DNA of 64,000 bases from an uncultured Caulobacterales bacterium (GTDB lineage: Bacteria > Pseudomonadota > Alphaproteobacteria > Caulobacterales > Caulobacteraceae): NCBI GenBank assembly GCA_903884425.1, contig CAISEP010000016.1, positions 62,001 through 126,000 of the forward strand, given 5' to 3'. The position numbers and the translations under genes are program-made. Below are positions 62,678-64,000 of the stretch, in pieces. The notes below the pieces were generated by a model. The model was not told the origin of the DNA. It saw only the letters and a program-made list of their open reading frames with translations, and ran no database searches. Each line of letters opens with the position of its first letter. Position 1 is the stretch's first letter.

Positions 62678-63166
62678 ATGTCGGATGACGTCAGCGCGCC
62701 GGGGGACTGGGAGCCGCCCGAGGGTTACGAGCTTCTGGACTGGCGCCGGGGCTTCGGCCGTCTGGCCGGTCCCCTCTACCGCAAGCGCTGGGCCGACGGC
62801 CGCCGGACCATGGGCTTCCTGGTGCAGGAGCACCACGCCAACGGCATGTCCAACGCCCACGGGGGCATGCTGATGACCCTGGCGGACGTGGCCTGGGGCC
62901 ACATCATCTCGGTGGAGAAGTCCTCCTACTGGGTCACCGTCCGGCTGACCTGCGACTTCCTGGCCAGCGCCCACATGAACGACTGGGTCGAGGGGGGCAG
63001 CGAGATCCTGTCGGTGGAGGACGACCTCTACACGGTCCGCGGCCGGATCTGGTGCGGCGACCGGACCCTGATGACGGGCCTCGGCCTGTTCAAGGCCATT
63101 GCCCGCCGGGACCCGGCACCGGGGGAGAAGGCCTGGCAGGCCAGGGCCCAGGGGCAGCCCGCATGA
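62678..63166 (+). CDS. PaaI-type hot-dog thioesterase
   Basis: This 162-residue hot-dog protein has the PaaI-like active region HHANGMSNAHGGMLMTLADVAWG (HGG and the helix Asp), then VTVRLTCDFLASAHMNDWVEG, and a closing VRGRIWCGDRTLMTGLGLFKAI. It hydrolyses an acyl- or aryl-CoA thioester. Its stop overlaps the next gene's ATG by 4 bases (ATGA), so it is coupled with an alpha/beta hydrolase. The exact substrate is unknown. Confidence 0.9.
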   Translation: MSDDVSAPGDWEPPEGYELLDWRRGFGRLAGPLYRKRWADGRRTMGFLVQEHHANGMSNAHGGMLMTLADVAWGHIISVEKSSYWVTVRLTCDFLASAHMNDWVEGGSEILSVEDDLYTVRGRIWCGDRTLMTGLGLFKAIARRDPAPGEKAWQARAQGQPA

Positions 63167-64000
63167 CGGCGGACAGCGACACCCCGGTGAGCGCGCGCGC
63201 GTCCAGCGACCCGGCCATCACCTCGCCCCTGCGCCCGTTCAACGGGGCCCGGCCAGACGCCCCCGGCTGGTTCCACGCGGCCCTGGCCGACCTGCCGGAG
63301 CGGGGCTTCGTGGACGTGGAAGGGGCCCGGATCGAGACCCTGACCTGGGGGGAGCGGGGGCAGCCGGGCCTCCTCATGCTCCACGGCAACGGGGCCCATG
63401 CGGACTGGTACAGTTTCATCGCGCCGTTCTTCTCGAAGACCTACCGGGTCACGGCCATGAGCTGGTCCGGCATGGGCGGGTCGGAGTGGCGGGACGTCTA
63501 CAGCATCGACCAGTTCGGCCGGGAAGCGCTCGCCGTGGCCGAGGCGACGGGTCTGTTCGACGCGCCCGTGAAGCCCATCGTCATCGCCCATTCCTTCGGC
63601 GGCGGCGTGGCCATCCGCCTGGCGGCCGTCAGCGGCGACCGGCTGCGGGGCACCGTCGTGCTGGACAATGTCCCCCGCCCGCCGCACCTGCGCTGGAAGG
63701 GACCACCGGACAGGTCCGACCGCCCGCCGCCGGTCTATGACAGCTTCACCGCGGCCCTTGCCCGGTTCCGGCTGATGCCGCCGCAGGGCTGCAGCAACCT
63801 CTATCTGGTGGACCACATCGCCCGCCATTCCCTGAAGCCGGTCCCCGGGCCGGAGGGCGGCGAGGGCTGGAGCTGGCGGTTCGATCCGCGCCTGTGGCAG
63901 AAGCTGGACCGGTCGGTGGCCATGGAGTCCGAGCACGACCTGGCCGCCGCCCGATGCCCCATGGCCTTCATCTGGGGGGAGCATTCCCAACTGGTGCCGG
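63163..64000 (+). CDS. Alpha/beta hydrolase (partial, cut by window edge)
   Basis: The first 279 residues are visible and the gene runs off the right edge. It shows RIETLTWGERGQPGLLMLHGNGAHADWY (HGNG oxyanion loop), AMSWSGMGGSEWR, and the nucleophile stretch VIAHSFGGGVA, in which the first Gly of GxSxG is Ala. Further on is FIWGEHSQLVP, the acid region. The catalytic His should lie beyond the edge. The ATG at 63163 overlaps the thioesterase stop as ATGA. It may act on the same ester or thioester family; the substrate is unknown. Confidence 0.85.
   Translation, partial: MTADSDTPVSARASSDPAITSPLRPFNGARPDAPGWFHAALADLPERGFVDVEGARIETLTWGERGQPGLLMLHGNGAHADWYSFIAPFFSKTYRVTAMSWSGMGGSEWRDVYSIDQFGREALAVAEATGLFDAPVKPIVIAHSFGGGVAIRLAAVSGDRLRGTVVLDNVPRPPHLRWKGPPDRSDRPPPVYDSFTAALARFRLMPPQGCSNLYLVDHIARHSLKPVPGPEGGEGWSWRFDPRLWQKLDRSVAMESEHDLAAARCPMAFIWGEHSQLVP

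Overview
The window looks like chromosome of a high-G+C (around 70% by eye) alphaproteobacterium. This rests on the mix of families: a SapC-like protein, a TIGR02301-type protein, a CheE-like/receiver pair, an SPOR-protein pair, divergent xseA/purD, ftsH-folP, a ligase-associated exonuclease, and inverted-repeat elements of the kind scattered through alphaproteobacterial intergenic DNA. I cannot name the genus. No rRNA, tRNA, CRISPR array, transposase or prophage gene was recognised.

Region 1 (1-779) holds the start of a leftward gene that may be an exosortase. It overlaps a small secreted protein whose C-terminus looks like a PEP-CTERM-type sorting signal (VPGP, one hydrophobic helix, an Arg cluster).

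Region 2 (958-18633) is an exopolysaccharide locus of xanthan/acetan type in two arms. After a leftward ExoY-like initiating sugar transferase, the rightward arm carries a CpsD-like ATPase, an OPX outer-membrane lipoprotein, a Wzz-like protein with an unusual cysteine-rich C-terminal extension, a galactofuranosyl/glucosyl-type transferase, a flippase and a rhamnosyltransferase-like GT2. The leftward arm (18633 back to 9751) carries an acyltransferase of strikingly low G+C, a WecG/GumM-type transferase, a GumH-like GT4, a Wzy-like polymerase, a secreted GH5 glycanase, a GumK-like glucuronosyltransferase, a GT2 and a second acyltransferase. The inferred product is a branched, acylated polymer with a Glc-Glc-Man-GlcA type core. 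A UDP-glucose dehydrogenase (32188) and a GalE (38471) further right could supply UDP-GlcA and UDP-Gal.

Region 3 (19022-33983) has two tandem secreted SPOR-domain proteins, a winged-helix regulator with a membrane partner, a TPR protein, xseA, purD, a degenerate receiver protein with a CheE-like partner, a large membrane M28 peptidase, a dienoyl-CoA isomerase-like crotonase, an alpha/beta hydrolase, purU, ugd and a small single-helix membrane protein.

Region 4 (34092-48207) is mainly housekeeping: transketolase, NAD synthetase, two copies of an inverted-repeat element, galE, a long GST, ftsH-folP-thiD, a DegT aminotransferase, a small lipoprotein, a DUF3617-like protein, and an ECF sigma factor with an RskA-like anti-sigma factor.

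Region 5 (48221-64000) is rich in hot-dog-fold CoA enzymes (five genes). It also has SapC, DsbD, YhhN, a CHAP amidase, a Nudix hydrolase, a nitronate monooxygenase-like enzyme, a TIGR02301 protein, an NfeD-like protein, a ligase-associated exonuclease that appears to start at CTG, an M3 peptidase, an ABC1 kinase, a PaaI thioesterase and a partial alpha/beta hydrolase cut by the right edge.
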